Shown here piece after piece: positions 16,209 to 25,852 of a DNA stretch of 52,775 nucleotides. Numbering within the stretch: position 1 is the first letter of the stretch; every line of letters begins with the position of its first letter. The position numbers were made by a program, and so were the translations under genes. This DNA is from an uncultured Gammaproteobacteria bacterium (lineage in GTDB: Bacteria; Pseudomonadota; Gammaproteobacteria; SZUA-229), in contig CAJXZZ010000010.1 of NCBI GenBank assembly GCA_913065105.1, positions 1-52,775 of the forward strand, given 5' to 3'. The notes under the pieces were generated by a model. It saw only the letters and a program-made list of their open reading frames with translations. It searched no databases and had not been told where the DNA came from.

Positions 16209-16264
16209 AGTAACTCGCCCGCGAGGTGAGACTCGCAATATTTAAGGATTAGTAAGGTGTAAAT
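16209..16264 (+). repeat. Structured dispersed repeat, partial copy C
   Basis: Fifty-six bases directly between the stop codons of nlpC and nth match the last part of copy B: GTAACTCGCCCGCGAGG, GAGACTCGCAAT and the tail TTAGTAAGGTGTAA. Only the GC-rich hairpin and tail are present. It may act as the terminator region for the two converging genes. Confidence 0.75.
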
Positions 16265-16265
16265 G

Positions 16266-16898
16266 TCATTCAGTCTTATTTTTAAATTCACACAAATCCT
16301 CAATAAGACAAGACCCGCACCGAGGTTTTCTTGCAACACAAGTATACCTGCCAAGTAAAATTAACCAGTGATGTGCATCGACCATAAACTCATCAGGGAT
16401 AAACTTAACCAGCTTCTTTTCAACTTCCAGTACGTTCTTACCAGGTGCAATTTTAGTTCGATTCGATACGCGAAATATGTGTGTATCGACTGCCATGGTG
16501 GGATGTCCAAACGCGGTGTTACGCACGACGTTAGCCGTTTTCCTGCCGACACCGGGCAGGGCTTCTAACATGGCTTGATCATCGGGCACGATGCTGTTGT
16601 GCTGTTCGACTAAAATCTTGCAGGTCTTGATGATGTTGGCCGCTTTGCTGTTGAACAGGCCGATGGTTTTTATATAACTTTTCAGACCATCCAGGCCAAG
16701 TGCGTAAATCGCCTCGGGGGTATTGGCGACTGGGTAGAGTTTAGCGGTGGCGATGTTGACGCCTTTGTCGGTCGCCTGTGCCGACAGGATAACGGCGATC
16801 AATAATTCAAAGGTGGAACTAAAGTTGAGTTCGGTGGTGGGTTTTGGATTGTCTTTTCGCAGGCGTGAAAATATTTCGTAGCGTTTGTCTTTGTTCAT
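16266..16898 (-). CDS. nth: Endonuclease III
   Basis: A bifunctional DNA glycosylase/AP lyase that removes oxidised pyrimidines. The 210 residues match E. coli Nth in length and numbering: helix-hairpin-helix LPGVGRKTANVV with catalytic Lys120, Asp138 in VDTHIFRV, and the C-terminal 4Fe-4S ligand pattern C-x6-C-x2-C-x5-C (CVARKPRCGSC, then EDLC). It lies 34 bases after rnfE on the same strand, the usual end of the rnf operon in gammaproteobacteria. Confidence 0.97.
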   Translation of the reverse strand: MNKDKRYEIFSRLRKDNPKPTTELNFSSTFELLIAVILSAQATDKGVNIATAKLYPVANTPEAIYALGLDGLKSYIKTIGLFNSKAANIIKTCKILVEQHNSIVPDDQAMLEALPGVGRKTANVVRNTAFGHPTMAVDTHIFRVSNRTKIAPGKNVLEVEKKLVKFIPDEFMVDAHHWLILLGRYTCVARKPRCGSCLIEDLCEFKNKTE

Positions 16899-16932
16899 TT
16901 TTAGGCGGCCTGTTATGCCGGCATGACGTTGT

Positions 16933-17637
16933 TTAACCTACCGCTGGTGTTGCGTCAGGTATGACTATAGCCTGTTTAGCTTTCTGCTGTTTATCGATTA
17001 CGTTTTTAAGCGCGATGAGTAGACCAAGCCCGATGAATGCACCCGGTGGTAATACCGCGAGTAGAAAACCTGGGTAGCTGTCACTGAAAGAGATGGTCAT
17101 GGATTCGCCAAAACTGCCGAACATAAGTTGCGCGTTTGCAAACAGGGTACCGAAACCGATTAACTCACGCATTCCGCCGAGCACGACGAGTACCAGGGTG
17201 AAACCTAAACCCATCATAAAACCATCGAGCGCAGAATCCACCAAATTATTTTTCGAGGCGAAAGCTTCGGCGCGGGCAATGATCGAACAGTTGGTGACGA
17301 TCAGTGGAATGAATATGCCTAAGATAAGATACAGCTCATGAAACCAGGCGTTCATGATTAATTCGATGGTAGTAACGATAGAGGCAATAATAAGCACGAA
17401 GACAGGAATTCGAATTTCAGCTTTTAGCCAGGGACGTGTCAGTGAAACGATGCTGTTAGATAAGACCAGAGTGATTAAGGTGGCGATGCCAAGCCCCAGA
17501 CCGTTGATGATGGTGCCGGTTACAGCAAGTAGGGGGCACAGGCCTAACAATTGAACGAGTGCAACGTTATTTGTCCACAGGCCACTTTTACTGATGGTTA
17601 ATGCGGCGGCTGTTTGAGTGCCGGTATCATCTGTCAT
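16933..17637 (-). CDS. rnfE: Electron transport complex subunit RnfE
   Basis: A 234-residue integral membrane subunit of the Rnf complex, related to NqrD, with six hydrophobic helices and the landmarks [34 protein letters not shown] and a late [15 protein letters not shown]. RnfA and RnfE form the inverted pair that holds a membrane Fe-S cluster; the cysteines in LGLCPLL and TNCSI are present. Its start overlaps the rnfG stop by four bases, so translation is coupled. Confidence 0.96.
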   Translation of the reverse strand: MTDDTGTQTAAALTISKSGLWTNNVALVQLLGLCPLLAVTGTIINGLGLGIATLITLVLSNSIVSLTRPWLKAEIRIPVFVLIIASIVTTIELIMNAWFHELYLILGIFIPLIVTNCSIIARAEAFASKNNLVDSALDGFMMGLGFTLVLVVLGGMRELIGFGTLFANAQLMFGSFGESMTISFSDSYPGFLLAVLPPGAFIGLGLLIALKNVIDKQQKAKQAIVIPDATPAVG

Positions 17638-18287
17638 GGTTTTTCTACCTTATCAGGCTGTACGCTAAACAACATGTTCTGATTTTTTTTAAAGTATAAC
17701 AATGAATTATGCACTGCTTTCACTACAGCACGTGGGGTAATGGTAGCACCGGTGAACTGGTCAAATACACCGCCATCGCGTTTCACTTTCCAGCCTCTCT
17801 CATCTGGCTGTTCGAGTGACTTGTCATCAAAGCCAAGTATCCAGTTTGAATGGCTTATGCTAACGACATCACCCAGCCCGGGTGTCTCGCGATGTTTGAC
17901 GACTCGAACACCCGCTAACTGACCGTTTGCCCTAACACCTACTAATAAGTGGATGGGACCATTATAACCATTGGCTGCAATACTGGAATAAACCGTAGCA
18001 ACGTTTTGATTGTTTTTTCGCGCCCTGTACACCAGAGACTCTTCTTCAGTGCCGAGTAAAATGCTGGGCGGTATGGTTATCGTATCGAGCAGTAGGTCGT
18101 TATCGTAAGACTCAGCGGGGATAATATTGTTTAACTTTTTAAGTAAGGTGAGTTTTTCATTATAGATAATGTCATCTTCAGTCTGGATAAAAGTTAGACC
18201 GACCAGGGCTGCGCCAGACATCGCAAATAACATTAGCAATGATGCCGTTATCAAGATGGTTTTTGATTGTTTAGGAGAAAAATTCAT
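17634..18287 (-). CDS. rnfG: Electron transport complex subunit RnfG
   Basis: A 217-residue flavoprotein with one N-terminal membrane helix (about 10-33) and a periplasmic FMN-binding domain. The covalent FMN attachment motif is FTGATIT, with Thr182 the expected acceptor. [12 protein letters not shown] and ETPGLGD are other family landmarks. It moves electrons within the Rnf complex between RnfD/RnfA/RnfE and RnfC. ApbE, needed to attach the FMN, is not encoded in this window. It lies 15 bases after rnfD. Confidence 0.96.
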   Translation of the reverse strand: MNFSPKQSKTILITASLLMLFAMSGAALVGLTFIQTEDDIIYNEKLTLLKKLNNIIPAESYDNDLLLDTITIPPSILLGTEEESLVYRARKNNQNVATVYSSIAANGYNGPIHLLVGVRANGQLAGVRVVKHRETPGLGDVVSISHSNWILGFDDKSLEQPDERGWKVKRDGGVFDQFTGATITPRAVVKAVHNSLLYFKKNQNMLFSVQPDKVEKP

Positions 18288-18302
18288 GGTCTATCTGATA
18301 GC

Positions 18303-19349
18303 CTATTTATTCGGGTCGCCATACACTTTTGGTTGTGTGTAATAGTCGATCAGCGGTGCGGCAATATTCATTAATACCACGGCAAAGGCGATGCCATCGG
18401 GGTAACCGCCCCAGCTTCGAATGATATAAACCAGAACGCCAATGCCTGCGCCATAAATCCATCGACCCCTCGGTGTAGTGCTTGCGGTTACCGGGTCCGT
18501 GGCGATGAAAAAAGCACATAACATGGTGCCACCACTGAAGGCGTGAAATAGTGCCGAACTGTTGTTTGCATAATCAACCACAGAAAATAGATTAGCGATT
18601 AAAACTAAACTGATCAGAAAGGCGGTGGGTATGCGCCAGTCTGCCACCCCTTTTTTAACTAACCAGATACCGCCAGCGAGGAATAGAAGGTTGACCCACT
18701 GCCAGCCGGTACCGCTTATGTTTGAAAATAAGGCGCTGTATTTAATATTGTTTCTGGTTTCAGTTATATCGTGCAGCTGACTGAGCTGGGTTTTAATCAG
18801 ATCGATAGGTGTCGCCATCGAAATGCTATCAATAGTTTCTGCAAAAGGCAGTGTGCCAAGAAATACCCAGTTAAAGCTGGTGCTGAAATCCGGCCAGCCA
18901 TCATTGACGCCTAAGGGTGCAGACCATAATGTCATCTCGAGTGGGAATGAGATCATCACTACGATATAACCAACCATGGCAGGGTTAAATGGGTTAAAGC
19001 CTAAACCGCCATATAGATGTTTAGCCACTGCGATGGCAGACAGTGAGGCGATAACGGTTAACCACCAGGGCGCGAGTGATGGTAGAGCCAGGGCAAGCAG
19101 GCAGGCGGTGAGCAATGCGCTGCCGTCCATCAGCGTGGCATAAACATCACGGTGGCGTAATTTTAATATGATGGCCTCAGCCGACAGGCAGACACTGATC
19201 GCGATAATAAAATTAAATAAAACACCCCAGCCAAAGAAATACATAGAGGCCAGTGCGCCGGGTATCAAAGCGTATAACACCTTAAACATCATGTCGTGCA
19301 CGCTGATATTTTGTTTTATATGTGGTGAAGGTGTTTGTTTAAATAACAT
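18303..19349 (-). CDS. rnfD: Electron transport complex subunit RnfD
   Basis: A 348-residue membrane subunit related to NqrB, with about nine hydrophobic helices. The covalent flavin attachment motif is SMATPID, with Thr180 as acceptor. GGLGFNPFNPAMVGY and FFIATDPVTASTTPRGR are conserved in the family. It is thought to form the ion-conducting part of Rnf, which couples electron flow between ferredoxin and NAD to Na+ or H+ movement. It lies five bases after rnfC. Confidence 0.96.
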   Translation of the reverse strand: MLFKQTPSPHIKQNISVHDMMFKVLYALIPGALASMYFFGWGVLFNFIIAISVCLSAEAIILKLRHRDVYATLMDGSALLTACLLALALPSLAPWWLTVIASLSAIAVAKHLYGGLGFNPFNPAMVGYIVVMISFPLEMTLWSAPLGVNDGWPDFSTSFNWVFLGTLPFAETIDSISMATPIDLIKTQLSQLHDITETRNNIKYSALFSNISGTGWQWVNLLFLAGGIWLVKKGVADWRIPTAFLISLVLIANLFSVVDYANNSSALFHAFSGGTMLCAFFIATDPVTASTTPRGRWIYGAGIGVLVYIIRSWGGYPDGIAFAVVLMNIAAPLIDYYTQPKVYGDPNK

Positions 19350-19354
19350 TTTTT

Positions 19355-20947
19355 CTAGCCGGTCTCTTTATCTTCATTGTTATTAACCTTGTTGCGTTCG
19401 GCTTTTTTAGCCTGTGCACGTGCGACAGCTTCAGCAATGGTTGTCTGTTTATTATTCTTATCGCTGCCTTTGGTACCAGCGGCATTATCATCTGATTTAT
19501 TTTTTAGTAGTTCACGCTTTTTGCGTAATTTTTCTTCACGTTCCTGTTTCTGTTTTTCCAGTCTTAGCTGGTGGCTCTCATGGCGTTGGCGTGAGATATC
19601 GGATGACTTGCGTTCACGTTCCTGCTGCCAGATAGTTGTTTTGGCATAACGATAATATTGTACCAGTGGTATCTCACTGGGGCAGACGTAAGCGCAACAA
19701 CCACATTCGATGCAGTCAAATATATTATGTTCGATCAGGCGGTCAATATTTTTGCTGCTGGCATACCAGTATAGTTGCTGGGGTAACAGACGGACCGGGC
19801 AAACTTCAACACATTTTCCGCAGCGAATGCAGGGCAGGTGTTTTTGTTGATAGGGATTTTCTTCTTTTGCAGTAACAAGTAAACAGTTGGTGGCTTTGAC
19901 TACAGGTAAGGAATCAGACTTGAGTGAAAACCCCATCATCGGGCCACCCATGATGAGTTCTTCACTGTTTTCGGTGTAACCACCACAATGTTCGATACAC
20001 GATCGCATTGGAGTGCCAATCAATACTTCGATATTCTGTGGTTGTTTAACACCATGGCCAGTAACGGTAGTTATACGCGATATCAGCGGTTCGTCCAGAT
20101 AGACCGCACGGTAGATGGCGTAGGCAGTGGCAACGTTATGGCATAACACACCGAGTTCTGCAGGGTATCGACCTTTAGGAACTTCCTGACCGGTTATGAT
20201 CTGAATCAGTTGTTTTTCACCGCCGCTCGGATAGATGGTGGGGATGACCTGAATTTTAAAAAAGCCAGTGCCGTCATTATCGATAGCTAGCTGTATTGCT
20301 TTAATGGCTTCAGGCTTATTTTCTTCGATGGCGATGATGCATTGCCTGGCTTTGATGATGTGACCAATAATGTCAGCGCCGGATAAAACGTCTTTAGCAT
20401 GCTCGCGCATCAGCACGTCATCACAGGTTATGTAGGGTTCACATTCCACAGCATTAAGAATTAATGTCTCGATGTTCATTTCAGTCTGTTTAACTGAAGC
20501 AGGGAAAGTTGCCCCACCTAGACCGACGATACCTGCATCACGAATAAGTTTACGCATGTCGGAAGAGCTGGTCTGATTATAGTCATCAGCTAAAGGATGA
20601 CGTTCTATCCATTCATCTTTAAAGTCGTTTTCAATAAAAATGCATAGATCGGAGTTACCAGAGATGTGAGGAATGTCATGTTGCTTAACATCGCAAACAA
20701 TTCCTGACACAGGTGAATGTACCGCAGCACTTATCAGGTTGCCGGGTTTGGCCAGCATCTGTCCTTTTAATACTCTGTCACCTTTTTTGACCAGAGCCTG
20801 GCTGATCACGCCGATGTGCTGTTGCAGTGGAACAATGTACTGTTTGCTCTGCTCCATGCTTGAGATTGCCGAACCTGTTGACAGATGTTTATGGGCGACC
20901 AGTGTTAAGCCGCCATCTAATGTTGAAATTGAGTCTGTCTGTTTCAT
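19355..20947 (-). CDS. rnfC: Electron transport complex subunit RnfC
   Basis: A 530-residue peripheral subunit that binds NAD(H), FMN and two 4Fe-4S clusters. Visible features are an N-terminal barrel-sandwich domain, the GIVGLGGATFP nucleotide motif (about 145-155), IYPSGGEKQL (FMN region) and two ferredoxin sets, CIRCGKCVEVCP near residue 372 and CIECGCCAYVCP near 412. The last 90 residues are a highly charged helical tail (RLEKQKQEREEKLRKKREL) of the kind that varies in length in gammaproteobacterial RnfC. It lies nine bases after rnfB. Confidence 0.96.
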   Translation of the reverse strand: MKQTDSISTLDGGLTLVAHKHLSTGSAISSMEQSKQYIVPLQQHIGVISQALVKKGDRVLKGQMLAKPGNLISAAVHSPVSGIVCDVKQHDIPHISGNSDLCIFIENDFKDEWIERHPLADDYNQTSSSDMRKLIRDAGIVGLGGATFPASVKQTEMNIETLILNAVECEPYITCDDVLMREHAKDVLSGADIIGHIIKARQCIIAIEENKPEAIKAIQLAIDNDGTGFFKIQVIPTIYPSGGEKQLIQIITGQEVPKGRYPAELGVLCHNVATAYAIYRAVYLDEPLISRITTVTGHGVKQPQNIEVLIGTPMRSCIEHCGGYTENSEELIMGGPMMGFSLKSDSLPVVKATNCLLVTAKEENPYQQKHLPCIRCGKCVEVCPVRLLPQQLYWYASSKNIDRLIEHNIFDCIECGCCAYVCPSEIPLVQYYRYAKTTIWQQERERKSSDISRQRHESHQLRLEKQKQEREEKLRKKRELLKNKSDDNAAGTKGSDKNNKQTTIAEAVARAQAKKAERNKVNNNEDKETG

Positions 20948-20956
20948 TACGCTATT

Positions 20957-21517
20957 TTAACTGGCATGGGGTGCTGCATAATCACCATCGGGTAATTCAG
21001 CGGCCCAGTTGCGGACAGTAGGTTCAACCTCAAAAATATGAATACAGTCAACCGGACACGGTGGTATGCATAGATTGCAACCGGTGCATTCTGATTCGAT
21101 GACTGTATGCATCAGTTTGGCCGCACCTAGTATGGCGTCGACAGGGCAGGCCTGAATGCACAGCGTGCAGCCGATACAGGTCTGTTCATCGATGCGGACG
21201 ATGGTGGGCAACGTCTTAACTTCACCGTGTTCTGCATTCAACGGTTTGAAGTCAACACCGAGTAAATCTGCTAGCGCAATAATGGTGGCTTCACCACCGG
21301 GGGGGCACTGGTTAATATCGGCTTCACCCTTTGCCATGGCTTCTGCATAGGGACGGCAACCGGGGTAAGTACACTGTCCGCACTGTGTTTGTGGTAACAG
21401 GGCATCAATCTTGTCAACCACCGGATCGCCTTCAACTTTAAAGCGAACGGCAGAATACGCCAGTATCAAACCGAAGATACTGGCGATGATGGCGAGAGTA
21501 ATAGTGACGGTGAACAT
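20957..21517 (-). CDS. rnfB: Electron transport complex subunit RnfB
   Basis: A 186-residue ferredoxin-like subunit with an N-terminal membrane anchor (about 1-25). It has an Fe-S domain [15 protein letters not shown] (about 49-63) completed by a later Cys in QCPPGG, and two 4Fe-4S sets [12 protein letters not shown] and [12 protein letters not shown] (about 107-155). It accepts electrons from, or gives them to, soluble ferredoxin at the cytoplasmic face. It lies 13 bases after rnfA. Confidence 0.97.
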   Translation of the reverse strand: MFTVTITLAIIASIFGLILAYSAVRFKVEGDPVVDKIDALLPQTQCGQCTYPGCRPYAEAMAKGEADINQCPPGGEATIIALADLLGVDFKPLNAEHGEVKTLPTIVRIDEQTCIGCTLCIQACPVDAILGAAKLMHTVIESECTGCNLCIPPCPVDCIHIFEVEPTVRNWAAELPDGDYAAPHAS

Positions 21518-21530
21518 GTTGTATTGCAGT

Positions 21531-22112
21531 CTATATTTTTATGAGGCCGGCAAACCCCATGAATGCGAGTGACATAATGCCAGCCGTGATTAACGCGATT
21601 GACGTGCCCTTAAAAGCTTCCGGTACGTCAGCAACGTTAATACGTTCACGTAACGCTGAAAATAAGATTAATACCAGGGAAAAACCGACAGCGGCGCCAA
21701 AACCATAAAACAGGGATTGTAAAAACCCATGCTGTTCCTGAATGTTGAGTAGAGCGACACCAAGCACGGCGCAATTTGTTGTTATCAGCGGTAGAAATAT
21801 GCCAAGCACGTTGTATAACAATGGACTGGTTTTATGCACCACCATTTCTGTAAATTGCACGACCACCGCGATGACCAGAATGAACATAATAGTACGCATA
21901 TATTCGAGCTCTAGCGGTGCCAGAATATATTCATTAACCAGGTAACTGCTGACTGAAGAGAGTGTCAGTACAAAGGTGGTTGCCAATGCCATGCCGATGG
22001 CTGTTTCCAGTTTTCGGGAGACGCCCATAAAAGGACACAGACCAAGAAATTTAACCAGCACAAAGTTATTAACCAGTATGGTGCTTAGCAAAATGAGCGC
22101 GTATTCTGTCAT
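21531..22112 (-). CDS. rnfA: Electron transport complex subunit RnfA
   Basis: A 193-residue membrane subunit related to NqrE, with six helices, [16 protein letters not shown] and [12 protein letters not shown] carrying the two cysteines for the shared membrane Fe-S cluster with RnfE. It is the first gene of rnfABCDGE-nth; intergenic distances within the operon are tiny. The 117 bases upstream (22113-22229) must hold the operon promoter, but I see no convincing consensus there. Confidence 0.97.
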   Translation of the reverse strand: MTEYALILLSTILVNNFVLVKFLGLCPFMGVSRKLETAIGMALATTFVLTLSSVSSYLVNEYILAPLELEYMRTIMFILVIAVVVQFTEMVVHKTSPLLYNVLGIFLPLITTNCAVLGVALLNIQEQHGFLQSLFYGFGAAVGFSLVLILFSALRERINVADVPEAFKGTSIALITAGIMSLAFMGFAGLIKI

Positions 22113-22229
22113 GCGCGCATTCTATCAGATTGCAGGTTTGAATTTTATTGATTTAACTTAAAGAAAAGCGAATAAAATCAATGAGGAAAGTAGGTTTATA
22201 GAGACACTCTGAGGACGCCTTTATGGCAG

Positions 22230-23558
22230 TTATTGATTGCTGGCCTGGTCTAGTTCTGCGGCATCCAGGCTGTGAGGGTCTGCTGTCACACGATTCCGAC
22301 CGTTTTCTTTTGAGCAATAAACCGCGCTATCAGCGGCTTTGTACAGGTTGTCAAACTCTTCATCATGTTCTTTTATTAACGAAGCGGTACCGATACTGGC
22401 CGTTATTTTTAAACCGCCCGGCTCAGACAACTCTATCATGGATCGGATATTTTCTGCTTTATGCATCGCATCAGTAATGGTGCAGTGCGGTAATAAAATT
22501 AAAAATTCTTCGCCGCCGATCCTCGACACGATGTCGCCCTGACGGCAGGTTGCCATTAATAATTTGCCGGTCTCCTCAAGCACGATATCGCCTGTGGTAT
22601 GACCAAACTCGTCATTAATCCGTTTGAAAAAATCGAGGTCAAGGATCAAGATGCTCAGCGGATAATCGTAACGTACTGCATCTTTAATATATTTAGGCGC
22701 GTAATCTGACAGGCTGTGACGATTATGACAGGTGGTCAATTGATCCGTCATTGCAATATTGAACAGTGAGCGTTGCTGTTGCCTCACCTGATCGGCCAGT
22801 CTCTTATTGGTAATTAAATTGTTAACACGTGCTGCCAGCTCTTCTTCTATAGGCGGCTTTGTTACGTAATCATTAATGCCAGCATGTAATAGATCAATGC
22901 GAAGTTGTGAGTCATCGTGACCGGTCATCGCTAGAATGGGTATTTTTGCAGCGTGTGTATTTTGCGCGCGGATCATGCGGACCAGTGACAATCCATCCAT
23001 CGTGCCTTCGAGCATCACATCGGTGATCACCAGGTCATAATCATTATCAGTAAAGGCATGAAATGCTTCTTCTGCCCTGGCAAAATGTGTGACTTCAAGA
23101 TTAAGTTTTTTAAGGTACTTGGTTACGATGTGCGCGACAGAAGCACTATCTTCAATATAAAGAATTCTTCCGCCCTGAATTTCAAATGTGGTTTCACCCT
23201 GAACATAATAACGAATACTTGATTTCAGATAGGTGATATTGGTTTTTGGAAAAATATCTTTTATGCCAGCTGCGCGAGCATTTTTCAGCAGGGTATCGTT
23301 TGGCTCCGAAGTGAGCAGGATAATGGGTGTATTACGTTCTGAGTGTTTGCAGTGTTCGATAAACTTGGCACCCGATTTATCGAAGATATGTTGCGATGCA
23401 ATGATTAAGTCGTATTTGGTTTCTTCTGTGGTATTGATTAATAGATCAAGCCCTTCTTCACCTGTTCTAACACAGCTAACCGTGCAGTCTAACTCGATGA
23501 GTAAATCCTGCAGAATTTTTTGAAACAAACGACCGTTTTCTAATATAAGTACTTTCAT
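22230..23558 (-). CDS. Two-receiver response regulator with diguanylate cyclase domain
   Basis: The 442-residue protein has REC1 (1-120), REC2 (130-250) and GGDEF (260-430) domains. REC2 looks functional: acidic pair in YIEDS, phospho-acceptor Asp180 (ITDVM), Thr212 (AMTG) and Lys234 (VTKP). REC1 has lost the acceptor, with Ser55 in IIASQ, so it is probably a non-phosphorylated scaffold or sensor domain. The cyclase domain has GGEEF (348-352), which should make c-di-GMP, and a product-inhibition RxxD site (Arg339-Asp342) five residues before it. No histidine kinase is adjacent. Confidence 0.93.
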   Translation of the reverse strand: MKVLILENGRLFQKILQDLLIELDCTVSCVRTGEEGLDLLINTTEETKYDLIIASQHIFDKSGAKFIEHCKHSERNTPIILLTSEPNDTLLKNARAAGIKDIFPKTNITYLKSSIRYYVQGETTFEIQGGRILYIEDSASVAHIVTKYLKKLNLEVTHFARAEEAFHAFTDNDYDLVITDVMLEGTMDGLSLVRMIRAQNTHAAKIPILAMTGHDDSQLRIDLLHAGINDYVTKPPIEEELAARVNNLITNKRLADQVRQQQRSLFNIAMTDQLTTCHNRHSLSDYAPKYIKDAVRYDYPLSILILDLDFFKRINDEFGHTTGDIVLEETGKLLMATCRQGDIVSRIGGEEFLILLPHCTITDAMHKAENIRSMIELSEPGGLKITASIGTASLIKEHDEEFDNLYKAADSAVYCSKENGRNRVTADPHSLDAAELDQASNQ

Positions 23559-23686
23559 TGACGACTAGTATAATTTAGTCAGGCTTCAGACTTCAGTATA
23601 TATGATAAAACGTTGTTTTTTACGGATGACCGGAAGAAGTTGTTTGTGGTTTATAATCAGTCTTGATTCGAATGCGACATATATCA

Positions 23687-25726
23687 TTATTTGACTTTCA
23701 TTCCCGCAGCGGCGCCCTCATCAGGATTGAGAATAAATAAGTCTTTCCCGCCTGGACCGGCAGCAAGAACCATGCCTTCGGATAGACCAAAACGCATTTT
23801 ACGTGGCGCCAGGTTGGCAACCATGACCGTGAGTTTGCCTTCAAGGTCTTCAGGTTTATAAGCCGATTTAATGCCTGCAAATACGTTGCGTGTCTGGCCA
23901 TCGAGGTCAAGTGTGAGTTGCAGTAATTTATCGGCGCCTTCAACGTGTTCAGCTTTTACTATTCTGGCAATGCGCAGATCGATTTTGGCAAAATCATCAA
24001 AGCTGATTTCATCCGCAATAGGGTCATCAGCCAGTGGACCGGTAATCTTTTCTTCTGCAGCAGGCATGTTTTCTGTGGATGCGGCGTTCTCTATTGAGTC
24101 ATGGGTCATGGCTTCGATCTGCTCTTTTTCAATGCGGGTAAGCAAAGGTTTAAATTTATTTATTTCATGTGAAAGTAATGGTTGGCTGATGTTTGACCAT
24201 TTAAATTCAGTATTTAAAAATGCTTCAGATTTTTCAGCCGTCGCGGGCAAAATAGGTTTTAAGTAAGTCATCAACAGACGGAACATATTAAGCCCCTGGG
24301 TGCAGATTTTTTGCACTTCGTCTTCGCGGCCTTCTTCTTTAATCAATACCCAGGGTTTATTTTCGTCGATATAGACATTGGCTTTATCTGCCTGTGCCAT
24401 GATCTCGCGAACCGCTTTATTATATTCACGATTTTCATAGTGTTCGGCTATCTGTTCACCCGCAGCAACAATGTCATTGTAAAGTTCGGGCTCGGGTAAT
24501 TCTGCGGATAACTGGTTATCAAACTTTTTGGTGATAAAGCCGGCGCAGCGACTGGCGATGTTGACGACTTTGCCGACAAGGTCAGAATTAACTCGTTGCA
24601 TGAAATCTTCAAGATTTAAATCGATGTCATCGACACCCGATGATAATTTGGCGGTGTAGTAATAACGTAGATATTCGGGATTTAAATTATCGAGATAGGT
24701 GCGTGCCTTGATAAAAGTGCCGCGTGACTTCGACATTTTCTGACCATTGACGGTAAGAAAACCATGGCAGAATACCGCCGTCGGTTTACGGTAACCGGCA
24801 CCATCTAAAACCGCTGGCCAGAATAGAGTATGGAAACGGGCGATGTCTTTACCGATGAAATGATAGAGTTCATTTTTACTGTCGGCTGCCCAGTAGTCAT
24901 CAAAATTTATGTTCTGTTTGTCGCACAGGTTTTTAAAGCTCGCCATGTAACCCATGGGTGCGTCCATCCAGACATAAAAATATTTCCCTGGTGCGTCGGG
25001 AATTTCAAAACCCCAGTAGGGCGCATTACGAGAAATGTCCCAGTCCTTTAAGCCTTCTTCGAACCATTCGTCCAGTTTGTTGGCCACTTCAGATTGCACG
25101 TGACCGGCTTTCAGCCATTGTTGCAACATCTCGGTGAAATCGCTGAGCTTGAAAAAATACTGTTCCGAATCTTTTTCGATGGGGGTTGCGCCACTGACGG
25201 CAGATACCGGATTTTTTAATTCAGTGGGGTCGTAGGTCGCGCCACAGACTTCGCAGTTATCACCGTACTGATCATCCGCGCCACATTTAGGACAGGTGCC
25301 TTTAATGAAACGATCCGGCAAAAACATTTCTGCCTCTGGATCGTAAGCCTGTTTAATTGTCTGTGTCCGGATGTGGCCTTGTTCACGTAACTTTAGATAA
25401 ATGCTGGAAGCAAAGTCTCTGTTTTCATCTGAGTGGGTGCTGTAGTAATTATCGAAATCGATAAGAAAATCAGCAAAGTCGGCTTCGTGTTCTTTTTGAG
25501 TAGCGGCAATCAATTCTTCTGGTGTGATGCCATCCTGACGTGCGCGCAACATAATGGGCGTGCCATGAGCGTCATCAGCACACACGTAATAACAGCTATT
25601 GTCACGCAGACGTTGGAAGCGCGCCCAGATATCCGTCTGGATATATTCAACCAGGTGACCCAGATGAATAGGACCATTGGCATAAGGTAGAGCGCTGGTG
25701 ACCAGGATGTTGCGTTTGGATGTCAT
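23687..25726 (-). CDS. metG: Methionyl-tRNA synthetase
   Basis: Charges tRNA-Met. The start [18 protein letters not shown] at the ATG complementary to 25724-25726 matches the family; an in-frame GTG 13 codons upstream would add non-conserved residues. The 679-residue protein has the class I HLGH motif, zinc-binding [23 protein letters not shown], an anticodon-binding helical domain, and a C-terminal EMAP/Trbp-type tRNA-binding domain (about 575-679) that also mediates dimer formation. Between the last two lies a low-complexity linker. The gene is upstream of nothing obviously linked on its strand. Confidence 0.97.
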   Translation of the reverse strand: MTSKRNILVTSALPYANGPIHLGHLVEYIQTDIWARFQRLRDNSCYYVCADDAHGTPIMLRARQDGITPEELIAATQKEHEADFADFLIDFDNYYSTHSDENRDFASSIYLKLREQGHIRTQTIKQAYDPEAEMFLPDRFIKGTCPKCGADDQYGDNCEVCGATYDPTELKNPVSAVSGATPIEKDSEQYFFKLSDFTEMLQQWLKAGHVQSEVANKLDEWFEEGLKDWDISRNAPYWGFEIPDAPGKYFYVWMDAPMGYMASFKNLCDKQNINFDDYWAADSKNELYHFIGKDIARFHTLFWPAVLDGAGYRKPTAVFCHGFLTVNGQKMSKSRGTFIKARTYLDNLNPEYLRYYYTAKLSSGVDDIDLNLEDFMQRVNSDLVGKVVNIASRCAGFITKKFDNQLSAELPEPELYNDIVAAGEQIAEHYENREYNKAVREIMAQADKANVYIDENKPWVLIKEEGREDEVQKICTQGLNMFRLLMTYLKPILPATAEKSEAFLNTEFKWSNISQPLLSHEINKFKPLLTRIEKEQIEAMTHDSIENAASTENMPAAEEKITGPLADDPIADEISFDDFAKIDLRIARIVKAEHVEGADKLLQLTLDLDGQTRNVFAGIKSAYKPEDLEGKLTVMVANLAPRKMRFGLSEGMVLAAGPGGKDLFILNPDEGAAAGMKVK

Positions 25727-25797
25727 TATATATTTGCTGTGTGCTGCAGTGGACAAAGGGCGCACAATTTAGCATTTTGGCGGATTTAATGCACTAT

Positions 25798-25825
25798 AAA
25801 CCCGAAGCAGATCTGCTTCGGGTTT
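25798..25825 (-). terminator. Perfect 28-bp palindrome, probable terminator of the FecR-SPOR gene
   Basis: AAACCCGAAGCAG pairs exactly with CTGCTTCGGGTTT around AT. It lies 27 bases past the stop of the FecR-SPOR gene and upstream of metG. The T-run is short on the minus side, so termination may be partial. Confidence 0.65.
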
Positions 25826-25852
25826 ATTTTAAAGTGGTGGGATTAAGTTCGG

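Noticed and set aside
25727-25765. Upstream GTG start adding 13 residues to MetG
   Set aside because: MetG proteins start at the position of [11 protein letters not shown]; the extra residues are not conserved in the family.
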